A DNA stretch of 49,217 nt from Mycobacterium sp. 1164966.3 (GCF_001665395.1 NZ_LZSG01000020.1:1-49217), one strand, 5' to 3'; counted from the first letter of the stretch, positions 25,853 to 36,182 are shown. Translations and numbers: made by a program. Notes: generated from the sequence alone by a model not told the origin.

Positions 25853-27247
25853 TCAGAAGTTGATCATGTGGCCAACCAGGCCGTGGAAGCACTCCTGCAG
25901 CGCCTCGGACATTGTCGGATGGGTGTGCACGTTGCGGGCCAGCTCGTTGGCCGTGAGGTCCCACTTCTGCGCCAGGGTGAGCTCGGGCAACAGCTCAGAG
26001 ACGTCGTGGCCAACCAGGTGCCCGCCGAGCAGCTCACCGTACTTGGCGTCGGCGATCAGCTTGACGAAACCGCTGGGATCCCCGACGCCGTGCGCTTTGG
26101 CGTTGGCGGTGAACGGGAACTTCGCCACCACGACGTCGTAGCCTTCGTTGCGGGCCTCTTCCTCGGTGAGCCCGAAGCTGGCGACGTTGGGCTGACAGAA
26201 CGTCGCGCGCGGCAGCATGCGGTAGTCGCCGAGCGCCAAAGTCTCTGCGCCCGCGATGGTTTCGGCCGCCACCACACCCTGCGCCTCGGCGACGTGGGCC
26301 AGCTGCAGCTTGCCGGTGACGTCGCCGATCGCGTAGATGTGCGGGACGCTGGTCTGCATGTAGTCGGTGATGCCGATGGCCTTGCGGTCGGTCAGCTCGA
26401 CGCCGGCCTGGTCCAGCCCATAGCCCTCGACGTTGGGCGCAAACCCGATGGCCTGCAACACCTTTTCGGTCGTGAGCTCCTCAGCGTTGCCGCCCTTGCT
26501 GACGCTGACGGCGACCTCGGACCCGTTGTCTTTGATGGACTCGACCTTGGTACCGGTGAGAATTTTCACGCCGAGCTTCTTGAACTGCTTCTCGATCTCC
26601 TTGGAGGCGTCGGCATCCTCGTTCGGCAGCGCCCGCGGCAGAAACTCCACGATCGTCACGTCGACGCCGTAGTTCTTCAGCACGTAGCCGAACTCCATGC
26701 CGATCGCGCCGGCGCCGGCGATGATGATCGACTTCGGCAGGTCGCGGGACAGGATGAGTTCTTCGTAGGTGACCACGTTTTCCGACAGCGAGGTGCCGGG
26801 CACCAGCCGGGTGCTGCTGCCGGTGGCGATGATGGCGCTGTCGAACGTGACCGTCTCAGTGCCACCTTCGTTGAGCTCGACGGACAGCGTTTTGGGATCG
26901 GTGAATCTGCCGTACCCGTGGATCTCGGTGATCTTGTTCTTTTTCATCAGGAAGTGCACACCGGCGACGCGGCCCTCGGCCACCTTGCGGCTGCGGTCGA
27001 AGGCGATCCCGTAGTCGAACGTCGCCTCGCCGCTGATGCCGAAGGTCTTGGCTTCCTTGGTGACGATGTGGGCCAGCTCGGCGTTGCGCAGCAGCGCTTT
27101 GGACGGGATGCACCCGACATTGAGGCAGACGCCGCCCCAGTATTTGGGTTCGACGACCGCGGTGTTCAGACCGAGTTGGGCGGCGCGGATGGCCGCCACG
27201 TATCCGCCGGGGCCGGCCCCGAGGACGACGACGTCATAGTGGGTCAC
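25853..27247 (-). CDS. lpdC: dihydrolipoamide dehydrogenase (Lpd)
   Basis: 464 residues. FAD/NAD flavoenzyme, the E3 of pyruvate dehydrogenase, branched-chain ketoacid dehydrogenase and the Mtb peroxynitrite reductase/peroxidase. [13 protein letters not shown] binds FAD; the redox pair C41/C46 is in [27 protein letters not shown] binds NAD; the C-terminal [12 protein letters not shown] has the catalytic His. The GTG at 27247 is chosen over the GTG at 27253: it matches the Mtb start ([10 protein letters not shown]) and has a TAGGGT hexamer at -13 to -8. Confidence 0.96.
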   Translation of the reverse strand: MTHYDVVVLGAGPGGYVAAIRAAQLGLNTAVVEPKYWGGVCLNVGCIPSKALLRNAELAHIVTKEAKTFGISGEATFDYGIAFDRSRKVAEGRVAGVHFLMKKNKITEIHGYGRFTDPKTLSVELNEGGTETVTFDSAIIATGSSTRLVPGTSLSENVVTYEELILSRDLPKSIIIAGAGAIGMEFGYVLKNYGVDVTIVEFLPRALPNEDADASKEIEKQFKKLGVKILTGTKVESIKDNGSEVAVSVSKGGNAEELTTEKVLQAIGFAPNVEGYGLDQAGVELTDRKAIGITDYMQTSVPHIYAIGDVTGKLQLAHVAEAQGVVAAETIAGAETLALGDYRMLPRATFCQPNVASFGLTEEEARNEGYDVVVAKFPFTANAKAHGVGDPSGFVKLIADAKYGELLGGHLVGHDVSELLPELTLAQKWDLTANELARNVHTHPTMSEALQECFHGLVGHMINF

Positions 27248-27254
27248 GCGCACT

Positions 27255-27260
27255 ACCCTA
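27255..27260 (-). promoter_or_regulatory. putative -10 element of lpdC (leaderless)
   Basis: TAGGGT on the minus strand ends seven bases before the GTG at 27247 and favours this start over the one six bases earlier. Confidence 0.45.
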
Positions 27261-27286
27261 ACGTTTGCGCGGGCCCGGCAAGACCG

Positions 27287-27862
27287 TCAGTAGGGAATGA
27301 CACTCAGCAGACAGTGGCCGGTGCGCTCGCAGTAGTAATAGCCGTACAGCGGCGCCGCGGCGGCGACGGAGGCAAACGGCCCCGACATCACCGCAAGCGA
27401 CAACGCCGAGATCAGTGGCCTACCCGGAACCATCGCCAGCAGCACGCCGGCCACCGAGCACGCCACCACGTAGACCAGGACCACGAACACCGGCCAGGTC
27501 TTGTCGACGGTGTGAAACCACCAATAGAACAGGCCCAGCCCGAAGACCCCTGCGGCGCACCAGACGCCGAGGATCACCACAACCAACTTCCACCACTTCA
27601 GGTATTGGTATCGCCCCGGCACCGCGACAGGCACGGTGGCCGGCACGAGGGGAGCCTCGGGTTCGGCTTTCGCTGCGCCGTCGGGCTCGGCCGGCTCCGG
27701 CTCTTTCGGCTCCTCCTCGGGCTTCTCCGGCGGCACCGGCAGCGGTCCCGACTCGTCGTCGAAGTTCGGGACGAACGGCACCGACGGTTCGCCGGTGTCG
27801 AAATCCGGCACGAACGCCTCGGTCCCCGGAGAAGCGTCGTTCTCGGCTTCTTTGTCAGCCAC
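27287..27862 (-). CDS. membrane protein with acidic Pro/Glu-rich N-terminus (Rv0461 orthologue)
   Basis: About 191 residues. The first ~95 residues are cytosolic, disordered-looking and rich in Pro, Glu and Asp (KPEEEPKEPEPAEPDG). The C-terminal half has three hydrophobic helices, ending CERTGHCLLSVIPY. The GTG at 27862 (MADKEAEN...) is taken as start; TTG at 27871 is also open. It overlaps the 3' end of the upstream small membrane gene by eight bases. Function unknown. Confidence 0.8.
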   Translation of the reverse strand: MADKEAENDASPGTEAFVPDFDTGEPSVPFVPNFDDESGPLPVPPEKPEEEPKEPEPAEPDGAAKAEPEAPLVPATVPVAVPGRYQYLKWWKLVVVILGVWCAAGVFGLGLFYWWFHTVDKTWPVFVVLVYVVACSVAGVLLAMVPGRPLISALSLAVMSGPFASVAAAAPLYGYYYCERTGHCLLSVIPY

Positions 27863-28133
27863 CGGACACAACCTGAATCGCGACGAGCGCGCCGAACCAG
27901 CCCGGCGCCAGTGCGAGGATGAACGCGCCCACCATTGTCACCCAGCGTCGCCCCGACAGCAGGATCACCAGTAACCCGATCACGCTGGGAATTCCGACCA
28001 CCAGCGCAATGACGACGTCCGGCCGGACCCGCGTATGGACCAACAACGTCGACGCCACCGCGGCCAGCTGCCCCAGCGCGACGCCGGTCAGCATGGCGCC
28101 GGCCAGCAGCCAAGGTCGCGGAAGCGGAATCAC
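27855..28133 (-). CDS. small membrane protein (Rv0460 orthologue)
   Basis: 92 residues, three hydrophobic helices (about 8-30, 40-60, 66-88). It overlaps the start of the Rv0461-like gene, suggesting the two membrane proteins are made together. The GTG at 28133 is used. No recognised domain; function unknown. Confidence 0.78.
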   Translation of the reverse strand: MIPLPRPWLLAGAMLTGVALGQLAAVASTLLVHTRVRPDVVIALVVGIPSVIGLLVILLSGRRWVTMVGAFILALAPGWFGALVAIQVVSGG

Positions 28134-28153
28134 GCTTTTCGACCTTACTGCGG

Positions 28154-28627
28154 TTACGGGCTACTGACCGGGCACGCTCCCGGCGGGTTACCAGACACCA
28201 CCTGACCCCGGACCGCCGGGCGTTCGCCCCGCTCGTAAGCCGCGCCGGTGATCACCGGCGCCGCCTCTACCTGGGCTTTCTCGTCGTCGCTGAAGACCCG
28301 GCCGCGACTGAGGAACCGCAACCCTTCGGGCGCTTCCAGGCTGAACCCGCCGCCACGGCCGGGCACCACGTCGATGATCAACTGGGTGTGCTTCCAGGTC
28401 TGATACTGCGGCCCGGAGATCCACACCGGCACGCCGTCTCCCCCGACGTCCAAGACGCCGAGCAGGACGTCGCGGTCGCCGACGAGGAAGTCGGCGCGCG
28501 GGTAGCACATCGGCGACGACCCGTCGCAGCAGCCGCCGGACTGGTGGAACATCACCGGCCCGTGCCGCTGTTGCAGGCGGGCCAGCAGGTCGGCGGCGTC
28601 GCTGGTGATCAGCGCGCCCGGGATCAT
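28154..28627 (-). CDS. DUF779 protein, aldehyde-dehydrogenase partner (Rv0459 orthologue)
   Basis: 157 residues. The DUF779 hallmark is visible: MFHQSGGCCDGSSPMCYPRADF, with three cysteines, then WISGPQYQTWKHTQLIIDVVPGRGGGFSLE. The family is commonly encoded beside acetaldehyde/aldehyde dehydrogenase genes. Its ATG shares one base with the TGA of the dehydrogenase gene (TGATG), so the two are translationally coupled. The clustered Cys could bind a metal or react with aldehyde; this is inference. Confidence 0.88.
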   Translation of the reverse strand: MIPGALITSDAADLLARLQQRHGPVMFHQSGGCCDGSSPMCYPRADFLVGDRDVLLGVLDVGGDGVPVWISGPQYQTWKHTQLIIDVVPGRGGGFSLEAPEGLRFLSRGRVFSDDEKAQVEAAPVITGAAYERGERPAVRGQVVSGNPPGACPVSSP

Positions 28628-30150
28628 CAGAAGAAACCCAGCGCCTTGTCGGAGTAGGACACCAGCATGTTCTTGGTCTGCTGGTAGTGCTCGAGGGCCA
28701 TCTTGTGGCCCTCGCGGCCGAAGCCGGATTGCTTGTAGCCGCCGAAGGCCGCGTGCGGCGGATACACGTGGTAGCAGTTGACCCACACCCGTCCGGCCTT
28801 GATCTCGCGCCCGGCCCGATAGGCGGTGTTCCCGTCGCGGCTCCACACGCCCGCACCCAGGCCGTAGAGGGTGTCGTTGGCGATGCCCATCGCGTCGTCG
28901 TAGCTGTTGAACGGCGTCACCGCGACCACCGGCCCGAAGATCTCCTCCTGGAAGATGCGCATCTTGTTGTTGCCGGTGAAGATCGTCGGCTGGACGTAGT
29001 AGCCGCCGGACAGGTCACCGCCGAGTTCGGCGCGCTCGCCGCCGGTGATGATCTTGGCGCCCTCACCCTTACCGATTTCGATGTAGGACAAGATCTTTTC
29101 CAGCTGGTCGTTGGACGCCTGCGAACCCAGCATGGTCTCGGAATCCAGCGGGTCGCCCTGCCGGACGGCCTTGGTGCGGATCGCCGCCAGTTCCAGGAAC
29201 TCGTCGTGGATGTCTGCCTGGATCAGGCTGCGGGATGGGCACGTGCACACCTCGCCCTGGTTGAGGGCGAACATGGTGAACCCTTCCAGCGCCTTGTCCT
29301 GGAAGTCGTCGTTGGCCGCCATCACGTCGGAGAAGAAGATGTTGGGACTCTTGCCGCCAAGCTCCAGGGTGACCGGGATCAGGTTCTGCGACGCGTACTG
29401 CATGATCAGTCGCCCGGTGGTGGTCTCGCCGGTGAATGCGACCTTGGCGATCCGGTCGCTGGACGCCAGTGGTTTGCCGGCTTCGGCGCCGAAGCCGTTG
29501 ACGATGTTGACCACACCGGGCGGCAGCAGGTCACCGATCAGCGACATCAGGTAAAGGATCGAGGCCGGCGTCTGCTCGGCCGGTTTGAGCACCACCGCGT
29601 TTCCTGCTGCCAGCGCCGGAGCCAGTTTCCAGGCGCCCATCAGGATCGGGAAGTTCCACGGGATGATCTGCCCGACCACGCCGAGCGGCTCGTGGAAGTG
29701 GTAGGCGACGGTGTCCTCGTCGATTTGGGACAGCGCGCCTTCCTGTGCCCGGATGGCCGCGGCGAAATACCGGAAATGATCGGCCGCCAGCGGGATGTCG
29801 GCGGCCAGTGCCTCCCGGATCGGTTTGCCGTTGTCCCATACTTCGGCGACCGCCAGCGCGGCAGTGTTCTCGTCGATGCGGTCGGCGATCTTGTTCAGGA
29901 TCGCCGACCGCCCGGCAGGCGCGGTCTTGCCCCACACCGGGGCCGCCGCGTGCGCCGCGTCGAGCGCCTTGTCGATGTCGGTCTCGTCGGAACGCGGTAT
30001 CTCGCAGAACACCTCGCCGGTCACCGGCGTCGGGTTCTCGAAGTAGCGGCCCGAGGCGGGAGCCACCCACTGGCCCCCGATGAAGTTCTGGTACCGGGAT
30101 TCATACGACATCAGCGCCCCGGCTGCACCTGGACGTGCGAAGACGGTCAT
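28627..30150 (-). CDS. NAD-dependent aldehyde dehydrogenase (Rv0458 orthologue)
   Basis: 507 residues, the Mtb length. Oxidises aldehydes (probably acetaldehyde or other short chains) to acids. Motifs: [38 protein letters not shown] for [12 protein letters not shown] with the general-base Glu, and [13 protein letters not shown] with the nucleophilic Cys. ATG at 30150 with a GGGAG site. Coupled to the DUF779 gene downstream. Divergent from the oligopeptidase gene. Confidence 0.94.
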   Translation of the reverse strand: MTVFARPGAAGALMSYESRYQNFIGGQWVAPASGRYFENPTPVTGEVFCEIPRSDETDIDKALDAAHAAAPVWGKTAPAGRSAILNKIADRIDENTAALAVAEVWDNGKPIREALAADIPLAADHFRYFAAAIRAQEGALSQIDEDTVAYHFHEPLGVVGQIIPWNFPILMGAWKLAPALAAGNAVVLKPAEQTPASILYLMSLIGDLLPPGVVNIVNGFGAEAGKPLASSDRIAKVAFTGETTTGRLIMQYASQNLIPVTLELGGKSPNIFFSDVMAANDDFQDKALEGFTMFALNQGEVCTCPSRSLIQADIHDEFLELAAIRTKAVRQGDPLDSETMLGSQASNDQLEKILSYIEIGKGEGAKIITGGERAELGGDLSGGYYVQPTIFTGNNKMRIFQEEIFGPVVAVTPFNSYDDAMGIANDTLYGLGAGVWSRDGNTAYRAGREIKAGRVWVNCYHVYPPHAAFGGYKQSGFGREGHKMALEHYQQTKNMLVSYSDKALGFF

Positions 30151-30219
30151 TTGCTCGGCTCCCTCATTCGACCCTCATGTAATACAGCTCACACTACCGC
30201 CGGGACCAGAATGGCAGCC

Positions 30220-32250
30220 ATGACTCCTGGTGCCGAGGCCCAAGACAGCGACCCGTATCTGTGGCTCGAAGACATCACCGGTGAGGAGGCGCTGGATCGG
30301 GTCCGCGCGCGCAACGAGCCGACGAAAGCCGAGTTCTGTGATGCGGAGTTCGAGCAGATGCGCGCCGAGGCGCTCGAAGTGCTCGACACCGATACCCGCA
30401 TCCCCTACGTGACCCGCCGCGGCGAGTACCTCTACAACTTCTGGCGCGATGCCGACAACCCGCGCGGGCTGTGGCGGCGCACCACATTGGACAGCTACCG
30501 CACCGACGCCCCCGAATGGGACATCCTGATCGACGTAGATCAGCTGGGGCGAACCGACAATCAAAAATGGGTGTGGCACGGGGCCAACGTCATCAGGCCC
30601 GACCACACCCGCGCGCTGGTCACCCTCTCCCCGGGCGGCTCGGACGCCGCCGTCGTACGTGAATTCGACATGCTGACATGCGAATTCGTCGCGGGCGGGT
30701 TCGAGCTGCCACAGGCCAAGTCCCAGACGGCGTGGGCGGATCCAGATACCGTCCTGGTTGGCACCGACTTCGGCGACGAGTCGCTCACAGATTCCGGCTA
30801 TCCGCGAATCATCAAGCGGTGGCGCCGGGGTACGCCGCTGACCGATGCGGAAACGGTCTTCGAGGGCACGCGCACCGACGTCAGCGTCATGGCGTCGGTG
30901 GACCGGACACCCGGCTTCGAGCGCACCATGCTGGCCCGAGCGCTCGACTTCTGGAACGAGGAGGTCTATGAGCTGCGCGGCTCGGAGCTAATCCGGATCG
31001 AAGCACCCACCGACGCCAGCCTCTCGATTCACCGGGAGTGGCTGCTGATCGATCTGCGCAGCGATTGGACCGTCGGCGCCACGAGTTACGCCGCGGGCTC
31101 GCTGCTGGCCTCCGACTATGCCGCATTCCTCTCCGGTGCAAGGGAATTGACTGTGGTGTTCGAGCCCGACGAGCACACCGCGCTGTCTCACTACGCGTGG
31201 ACCCGGGATCGGCTGCTGATCGTGACGCTGGCCGACGTGGCGAGCCGCGTCGAGATCGTCACGCCAGCATCTGTGAGTGGCTGGCGGCGCCGGCCGTTGT
31301 CCGGTATCCCCGCCGCCACCAACACCGTGATCGTCGCGGCCGACGACACCGGCGACGAATTCTTCTTGGACTCAAGTGGATTCGACACCCCGTCGCGGCT
31401 GCTGCGCGGCAGCGGCGACGGCCGGCTGGAGAAGATCAAGTCGGCGCCGGACTTCTTCGACGCCGAAAACATCACCGTGTCACAGCATTTCGTCGAGTCG
31501 AAGGACGGCACCTCGATTCCGTACTTCCTGGTGCGGCCGGATGGCACTGATGGGGCGGGACCAACGCTGTTGGGCGGCTACGGCGGATTCGAGTCGTCCA
31601 ACACCCCGGGATATGCGGGCGTGCTGGGCCGGCTGTGGCTGGCTCGCGGCGGCACCTACGCGCTGGCCAACATCCGCGGCGGCGGCGAGTACGGGCCCGG
31701 CTGGCACACCCAGGCGATCCGAGCGGGCAGGCACAAGGTCGACGAGGACTTCGCCGCGGTGGCAACCGATTTGGTCGATCGCGGCATCACCACCGTCGAA
31801 CAGCTCGGCGCCCAGGGCGGCAGCAACGGCGGTCTGCTGATGGGCATCATGCTGACCAAATACCCGGAGAAGTTCGGCGCGCTGGTGTGCGACGTGCCAC
31901 TGCTCGACATGAAGCGCTATCACCTGTTGTTGGCCGGCGCCTCGTGGATGGCCGAATACGGCAACCCCGACGACCCCGACGATTGGGAATTCATCTCCAA
32001 ATATTCGCCATATCAGAACATTTCGGCGGATCGCAAGTATCCTCCGGTGCTGATCACCACCTCCACCCGCGACGATCGGGTGCATCCGGGCCACGCCCGC
32101 AAGATGGCGGCGGCCCTGGAGGCAGCCGGTCATCGGGTCTGGTACCACGAGAACATCGAAGGCGGCCACGCCGGCGCTGCCGACAACGAGCAACTGGCGT
32201 TCAAGGCGGCGCTCAGCTACAGATTCCTACACCGAATGCTTCGGGCCTGA
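30220..32250 (+). CDS. prolyl oligopeptidase family serine peptidase (Rv0457c orthologue)
   Basis: About 676 residues. An N-terminal beta-propeller (DPYLWLEDITGEEALDRVRARN start) and a C-terminal alpha/beta hydrolase domain. The catalytic triad: Ser in GAQGGSNGGLLMG, Asp in TTSTRDDRVHPGH, His in NIEGGHAG. Cleaves short peptides; no signal peptide, so cytosolic. The open frame extends far upstream on this strand but is the shadow of the dehydrogenase gene. ATG at 30220 aligns with Mtb; ATG at 30211 is also possible. Confidence 0.93.
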   Translation: MTPGAEAQDSDPYLWLEDITGEEALDRVRARNEPTKAEFCDAEFEQMRAEALEVLDTDTRIPYVTRRGEYLYNFWRDADNPRGLWRRTTLDSYRTDAPEWDILIDVDQLGRTDNQKWVWHGANVIRPDHTRALVTLSPGGSDAAVVREFDMLTCEFVAGGFELPQAKSQTAWADPDTVLVGTDFGDESLTDSGYPRIIKRWRRGTPLTDAETVFEGTRTDVSVMASVDRTPGFERTMLARALDFWNEEVYELRGSELIRIEAPTDASLSIHREWLLIDLRSDWTVGATSYAAGSLLASDYAAFLSGARELTVVFEPDEHTALSHYAWTRDRLLIVTLADVASRVEIVTPASVSGWRRRPLSGIPAATNTVIVAADDTGDEFFLDSSGFDTPSRLLRGSGDGRLEKIKSAPDFFDAENITVSQHFVESKDGTSIPYFLVRPDGTDGAGPTLLGGYGGFESSNTPGYAGVLGRLWLARGGTYALANIRGGGEYGPGWHTQAIRAGRHKVDEDFAAVATDLVDRGITTVEQLGAQGGSNGGLLMGIMLTKYPEKFGALVCDVPLLDMKRYHLLLAGASWMAEYGNPDDPDDWEFISKYSPYQNISADRKYPPVLITTSTRDDRVHPGHARKMAAALEAAGHRVWYHENIEGGHAGAADNEQLAFKAALSYRFLHRMLRA

Positions 32251-32274
32251 GCGTTTACCCCTGAGCGTTTACCC
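32247..32274 (+). repeat. perfect 14-bp tandem duplication at the peptidase stop
   Basis: CTGAGCGTTTACCC occurs twice in a row (32247-32260 and 32261-32274). The first copy contains the TGA stop of the oligopeptidase. A recent slippage event is the simplest explanation. Confidence 0.8.
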
Positions 32275-32297
32275 ACAGTGCCGATCGGGCACCCACG

Positions 32298-32933
32298 GTG
32301 ATCATGTCGTCGCAATTGCCGGGGGTTCTCAATCCGCTCTCGTCGGTTCTGGACCACTACGGCTACCTGGCCTTGGTGGGCGTGGTCGCCGTGGAGGGGA
32401 TCGGCGTTCCGGCACCTGGCCAGATCATCCTGATCGCGGCCGGTGTCTACGCAGCGTCGGGGCATTTGAACCTCGCTGCGGTGTTGATATTGGCGTTGCT
32501 GGCCGCGGTGATCGGGGACAACTTCGGGTACGCCATCGGCTATTACGGCGGGCGGCCGCTGGTGCGCCGCTTCGGCCGTTACGTGTTGCTCACCGAGAAC
32601 CGGGTCGCGGCCACCGAGCGCTTTTTTCACGGGCGCGGCAACATGGTCGTGCTGATCGGGCGGTTCGTCGACGGGCTGCGCCAGGCAATCGGGATCGTCG
32701 CGGGCCTGGCCGAGATGCAGTGGCGACGCTTCCTGACCTACAACGTGGTGGGCGCCATTGCGTGGGTCGGTCTCTGGGTCCTGGTCGGATACCTGGCCCA
32801 AACGCACATCCCGGTGATTTACGCCAAGTTTGTGCAGTACCAGACCTACTTGCTGATAGCGGTCGCAGTCGTGCTGATTGGCCTGCTTACGCGTTGGCTG
32901 TATCGGCGGCGGCAAGAGTCCTCAGCCGGGTAG
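32298..32933 (+). CDS. DedA-family membrane protein
   Basis: 211 residues with four to five hydrophobic segments. DedA/SNARE-associated features: EGIGVPAPGQIILIAAG near the N-terminus, GDNFGYAIGYYGGRPLVRRFG, and GRFVDGLRQAIGIVAGLAEM. Members help flip polyprenyl-phosphate or phospholipid carriers and maintain membrane potential. GTG at 32298; an ATG two codons later is possible. Not present at this position in Mtb. Converges on the DUF2254 gene with a 12-base overlap. Confidence 0.9.
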   Translation: MIMSSQLPGVLNPLSSVLDHYGYLALVGVVAVEGIGVPAPGQIILIAAGVYAASGHLNLAAVLILALLAAVIGDNFGYAIGYYGGRPLVRRFGRYVLLTENRVAATERFFHGRGNMVVLIGRFVDGLRQAIGIVAGLAEMQWRRFLTYNVVGAIAWVGLWVLVGYLAQTHIPVIYAKFVQYQTYLLIAVAVVLIGLLTRWLYRRRQESSAG

Positions 32934-34283
32934 TCGAGCGTTCAGGCGTGACTCGACGTGGTCCAGTTCCGCCGCCACGCCGAGGTGGCCGTTTTCCGAA
33001 AGCGTCCGGCCCAGCTCAGCCAGCGCCCGATCGAGCTCTTCGGTACACGGGTGCCTGGTGGCCGTCGGCAGCGCATAGCGCAACTGCGCCGTTGCCGACA
33101 GTTGGTGGTCCGGCGATAGGCGCGGAATCGCCATGGCGAAGACCTTCAGCACCTGGGCACAGGTCTGATGTTGCCCACCCTCGATGGCGCCCACCGCGAT
33201 GCTCGCCAACGCGGTCAACACCAAGGGAATAATGCGATCCCGGTAGACCACCGGAAGCCGGTCCTCATCGTCTGACTCGCCTTGCGGCGGGGACTCCTGA
33301 GCCCAGTACGCCAAGAGCTCGTGCAACCCGTCGACTGTCACCAAGGCCGCTTCCGGATCCCGCTGAGTCGCAGCGGCCCACCCGATGCTGGATAGCTGAT
33401 GCACACCGTAAGACGGTTCCCGGTCGAGTTGCCGCTCCCTGCCGCAGCGCAACGCGTCGAGGACGGCTTCGGCCAACCGGTCACGTTCGCCCTCGTCGTC
33501 GGCACGGACCGTGGCCAAGTGAGTGCCGGCGACGATGTGCGTTCCCAGCTTGGCGGAGAACTCGATCTCTGCTGCCCCAGTTGCGGAGTCGAGCGCGCGA
33601 CGGAGGGTGTCGAAGTCGATGTCGACGAGATAGCCGCTGCACTGGGCACAGACGGTAGTCGCCGGGAGGTGCTCGAGAAGTGGTTCTTTCCGCACATTCC
33701 GTAACCACTTCAGCTGGCGGGCACGCGTTGCGATGGTGATCTGCACGATGCGCTCCACCACCGAAGGAGGACGTAGCTGGTCGAGCACCAGATATCCGAA
33801 GACCACCAGTCCAGCCATGGCCAGCACGCTGAGGATCAGCGCGACCGCAGTACTGAACACGGCTTGCTGGGGGTCGACCAACGCCAAGACCACGACGTAG
33901 AAAGCCGACAGCCCGGCGAAGTAGCCGAAGAAGGCCTGGTTGACGAGGCGGCGAAAAAATTGCTCCACCACGACCCACGTAAACACATCGGCCATCCGGT
34001 GGATCAACGTCAGTAACAGTACGAAGGTGATCGTCATCAAGGTGAGCATCCCGGGAGCCACCGTGCGCAGCATCGACTGGTTTTCCTGCGGCGGCGCCAG
34101 CTTCGACAATGCGTGCGCGACCGGGCGCAGCCAGCCCACCTCGGTACCGTCCAGCACGCTGGTGATGACCCCCAGCACGACGAACCCGGCGATGATCGCC
34201 AGTGGCACCGCAAGGAACTCTTGCAGCGCCCGTCGCAACCCACTTTCCCGCCTCGGACGTAGCCTTTCCGCCGTCCGGCGCAT
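32922..34283 (-). CDS. DUF2254-type membrane protein
   Basis: 453 residues. Four hydrophobic segments in the first ~180 residues (LAVPLAIIAGFVVLGVITSV; MLTLMTITFVLLLTLIHRM; a third and a fourth near AVALILSVLAMAGLVVFGYLV). A large soluble C-terminal part includes PPSVVERIVQITIATRARQ and SGYLVDIDFDTLRRAL, which fits the DUF2254 family. The last ~150 residues contain helical repeats. Function unknown. Its stop lies inside the end of the convergent DedA gene. Confidence 0.78.
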   Translation of the reverse strand: MRRTAERLRPRRESGLRRALQEFLAVPLAIIAGFVVLGVITSVLDGTEVGWLRPVAHALSKLAPPQENQSMLRTVAPGMLTLMTITFVLLLTLIHRMADVFTWVVVEQFFRRLVNQAFFGYFAGLSAFYVVVLALVDPQQAVFSTAVALILSVLAMAGLVVFGYLVLDQLRPPSVVERIVQITIATRARQLKWLRNVRKEPLLEHLPATTVCAQCSGYLVDIDFDTLRRALDSATGAAEIEFSAKLGTHIVAGTHLATVRADDEGERDRLAEAVLDALRCGRERQLDREPSYGVHQLSSIGWAAATQRDPEAALVTVDGLHELLAYWAQESPPQGESDDEDRLPVVYRDRIIPLVLTALASIAVGAIEGGQHQTCAQVLKVFAMAIPRLSPDHQLSATAQLRYALPTATRHPCTEELDRALAELGRTLSENGHLGVAAELDHVESRLNARLPG

Positions 34284-34409
34284 AATTGTTCACCCACCTC
34301 TGCCGGGACACCCTCGCCGTCGTTGGTACCCCCTCTGCTCTTCGGCGAACCAGCGCCGGCCGGCGGGCCGACGCTTGACACTCGACTCCAGCGGCACTTC
34401 GCTTCCGCT

Positions 34410-35336
34410 ATGCCGATATCCGAGCCGACACCCGAATTCGAGACCCTGCTCTACCGGACCGCGGGCCCGGTGGCCACCATCACGCTCAACCGCCCGGAGC
34501 ACCTGAACACCATCGTCCCGCCCATGCCCGACGAGATCGAGACCGCGATCGGGCTGGCCGAGCGGGACCAGGACATCAAGGTCATCGTGTTGCGCGGCGC
34601 CGGACGCGCCTTCTGCGCCGGTTACGACTTCGGCGGCGGCTTCGCACACTGGGGTGACGCCATGATGACCGATGGCAAGTGGGACCCCGGTAAGGACTTC
34701 GCCGTGATCACCGCGCGCGAGACGGGGCCGCATCAGAAGTTCATGGCCATCTGGCGGGCGACGAAACCGGTGATCGCTCAGGTGCACGGCTGGTGTGTGG
34801 GCGGGGGCAGTGACTATGCGCTGTGCGCCGACCTCGTCATCGCCAGCGAGGACGCCGTGATCGGCACGCCGTATTCCCGCATGTGGGGCGCGTACCTGAC
34901 CGGGATGTGGCTGTATCGGCTGAGCTTTGCCAAGGTCAAGTGGCACTCGCTGACGGGCCGGCCGCTGACCGGTGTGCAGGCCGCCGAGGTGGAGCTGATC
35001 AACGAGGCGGTGCCGTTCGACCGCCTGGAGGCCCGCGTCGCCGAGATCGCCGGCGAGCTGGCGCAAATCCCGTTGTCCCAGTTGCGGGCGCAGAAACTGA
35101 TCGTCAACCAGGCCTACGAGAACATGGGTCTGGCGTCCACCCAGTTGCTGGGCGGCATCCTCGACGGCCTGATGCGCAACACCCCCGACGCCCTCGACTT
35201 CATCCGAACCGCCGAAACGGAGAGTGTGCGGGCGGCCGTAGAGCGGCGCGACGGCCCGTTCGGTGATTACAGTCAGGCTCCGCCGGAGTTGCGACCTGAT
35301 CCCAACCACGTCATCGTCCCTGATGACCGCAGCTAG
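34410..35336 (+). CDS. echA2: enoyl-CoA hydratase/isomerase EchA2
   Basis: 308 residues (Mtb 304). Crotonase fold: ITLNRPEHLNT, the oxyanion-hole segment VLRGAGRAFCAGYDFGGG, and VHGWCVGGGSDYALCADLVIAS. The usual catalytic Glu pair is not obvious: the second motif reads IGTPYSRMWGAYLTG. It may therefore be an isomerase or hydrolase rather than a classical hydratase. ATG at 34410 (MPISEPTPEFETLLYR); the frame from 34323 is not conserved. Rv0455c-like gene follows. Confidence 0.92.
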   Translation: MPISEPTPEFETLLYRTAGPVATITLNRPEHLNTIVPPMPDEIETAIGLAERDQDIKVIVLRGAGRAFCAGYDFGGGFAHWGDAMMTDGKWDPGKDFAVITARETGPHQKFMAIWRATKPVIAQVHGWCVGGGSDYALCADLVIASEDAVIGTPYSRMWGAYLTGMWLYRLSFAKVKWHSLTGRPLTGVQAAEVELINEAVPFDRLEARVAEIAGELAQIPLSQLRAQKLIVNQAYENMGLASTQLLGGILDGLMRNTPDALDFIRTAETESVRAAVERRDGPFGDYSQAPPELRPDPNHVIVPDDRS

Positions 35337-35339
35337 TAA

Positions 35340-35858
<519 letters not shown>

Positions 35859-35942
35859 GGCTTTTTCGGGGATAGTCGATGAGCGACGGGCCGCCGTGCT
35901 CTGTTGCCGGTCGCCAAGTTCGGTACAGGGAGGGTGTTGATC

Positions 35943-36182
35943 GTGAAGGCACTGAGGTTCGTCGGCATGGCGATACTGGCGGCGCTCACTTCATGCGTGT
36001 TCCTCATCCAAAGTGGCACAGCGCACGCCGACTTCACGCCGTGCTCGACGGAAGGTCAGAAACTCTGGGGCGACACCGGCCCCATCCTGTGCACGCGCGA
36101 CGGGGATGAGCCATTGCATTGGGTGCGCATTCCTGCGGCGGGGATGTGTGTGGCGATCTGCGATCGGTTCGGCCCGCCCTAG
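35943..36182 (+). CDS. small secreted protein of unknown function
   Basis: 79 residues. Signal peptide MKALRFVGMAILAALTSCVF..., cleavage after AHA (TAHADFTP). The mature ~45 residues carry four Cys (PCSTE, ILCTR, GMCVA, AICDR), so two disulfides are likely. GTG at 35943 is chosen because AGGGAGG lies nine bases upstream; earlier in-frame starts lack this. It follows the Rv0455c-like gene after 84 bases and its stop overlaps that of the convergent HAD gene. No family recognised. Confidence 0.72.
   Translation: MKALRFVGMAILAALTSCVFLIQSGTAHADFTPCSTEGQKLWGDTGPILCTRDGDEPLHWVRIPAAGMCVAICDRFGPP

Noticed and set aside
28687..30210. A 500-residue N-terminal extension of the oligopeptidase
   Set aside because: It is antisense to the aldehyde dehydrogenase; the peptidase homology begins at about 30220.
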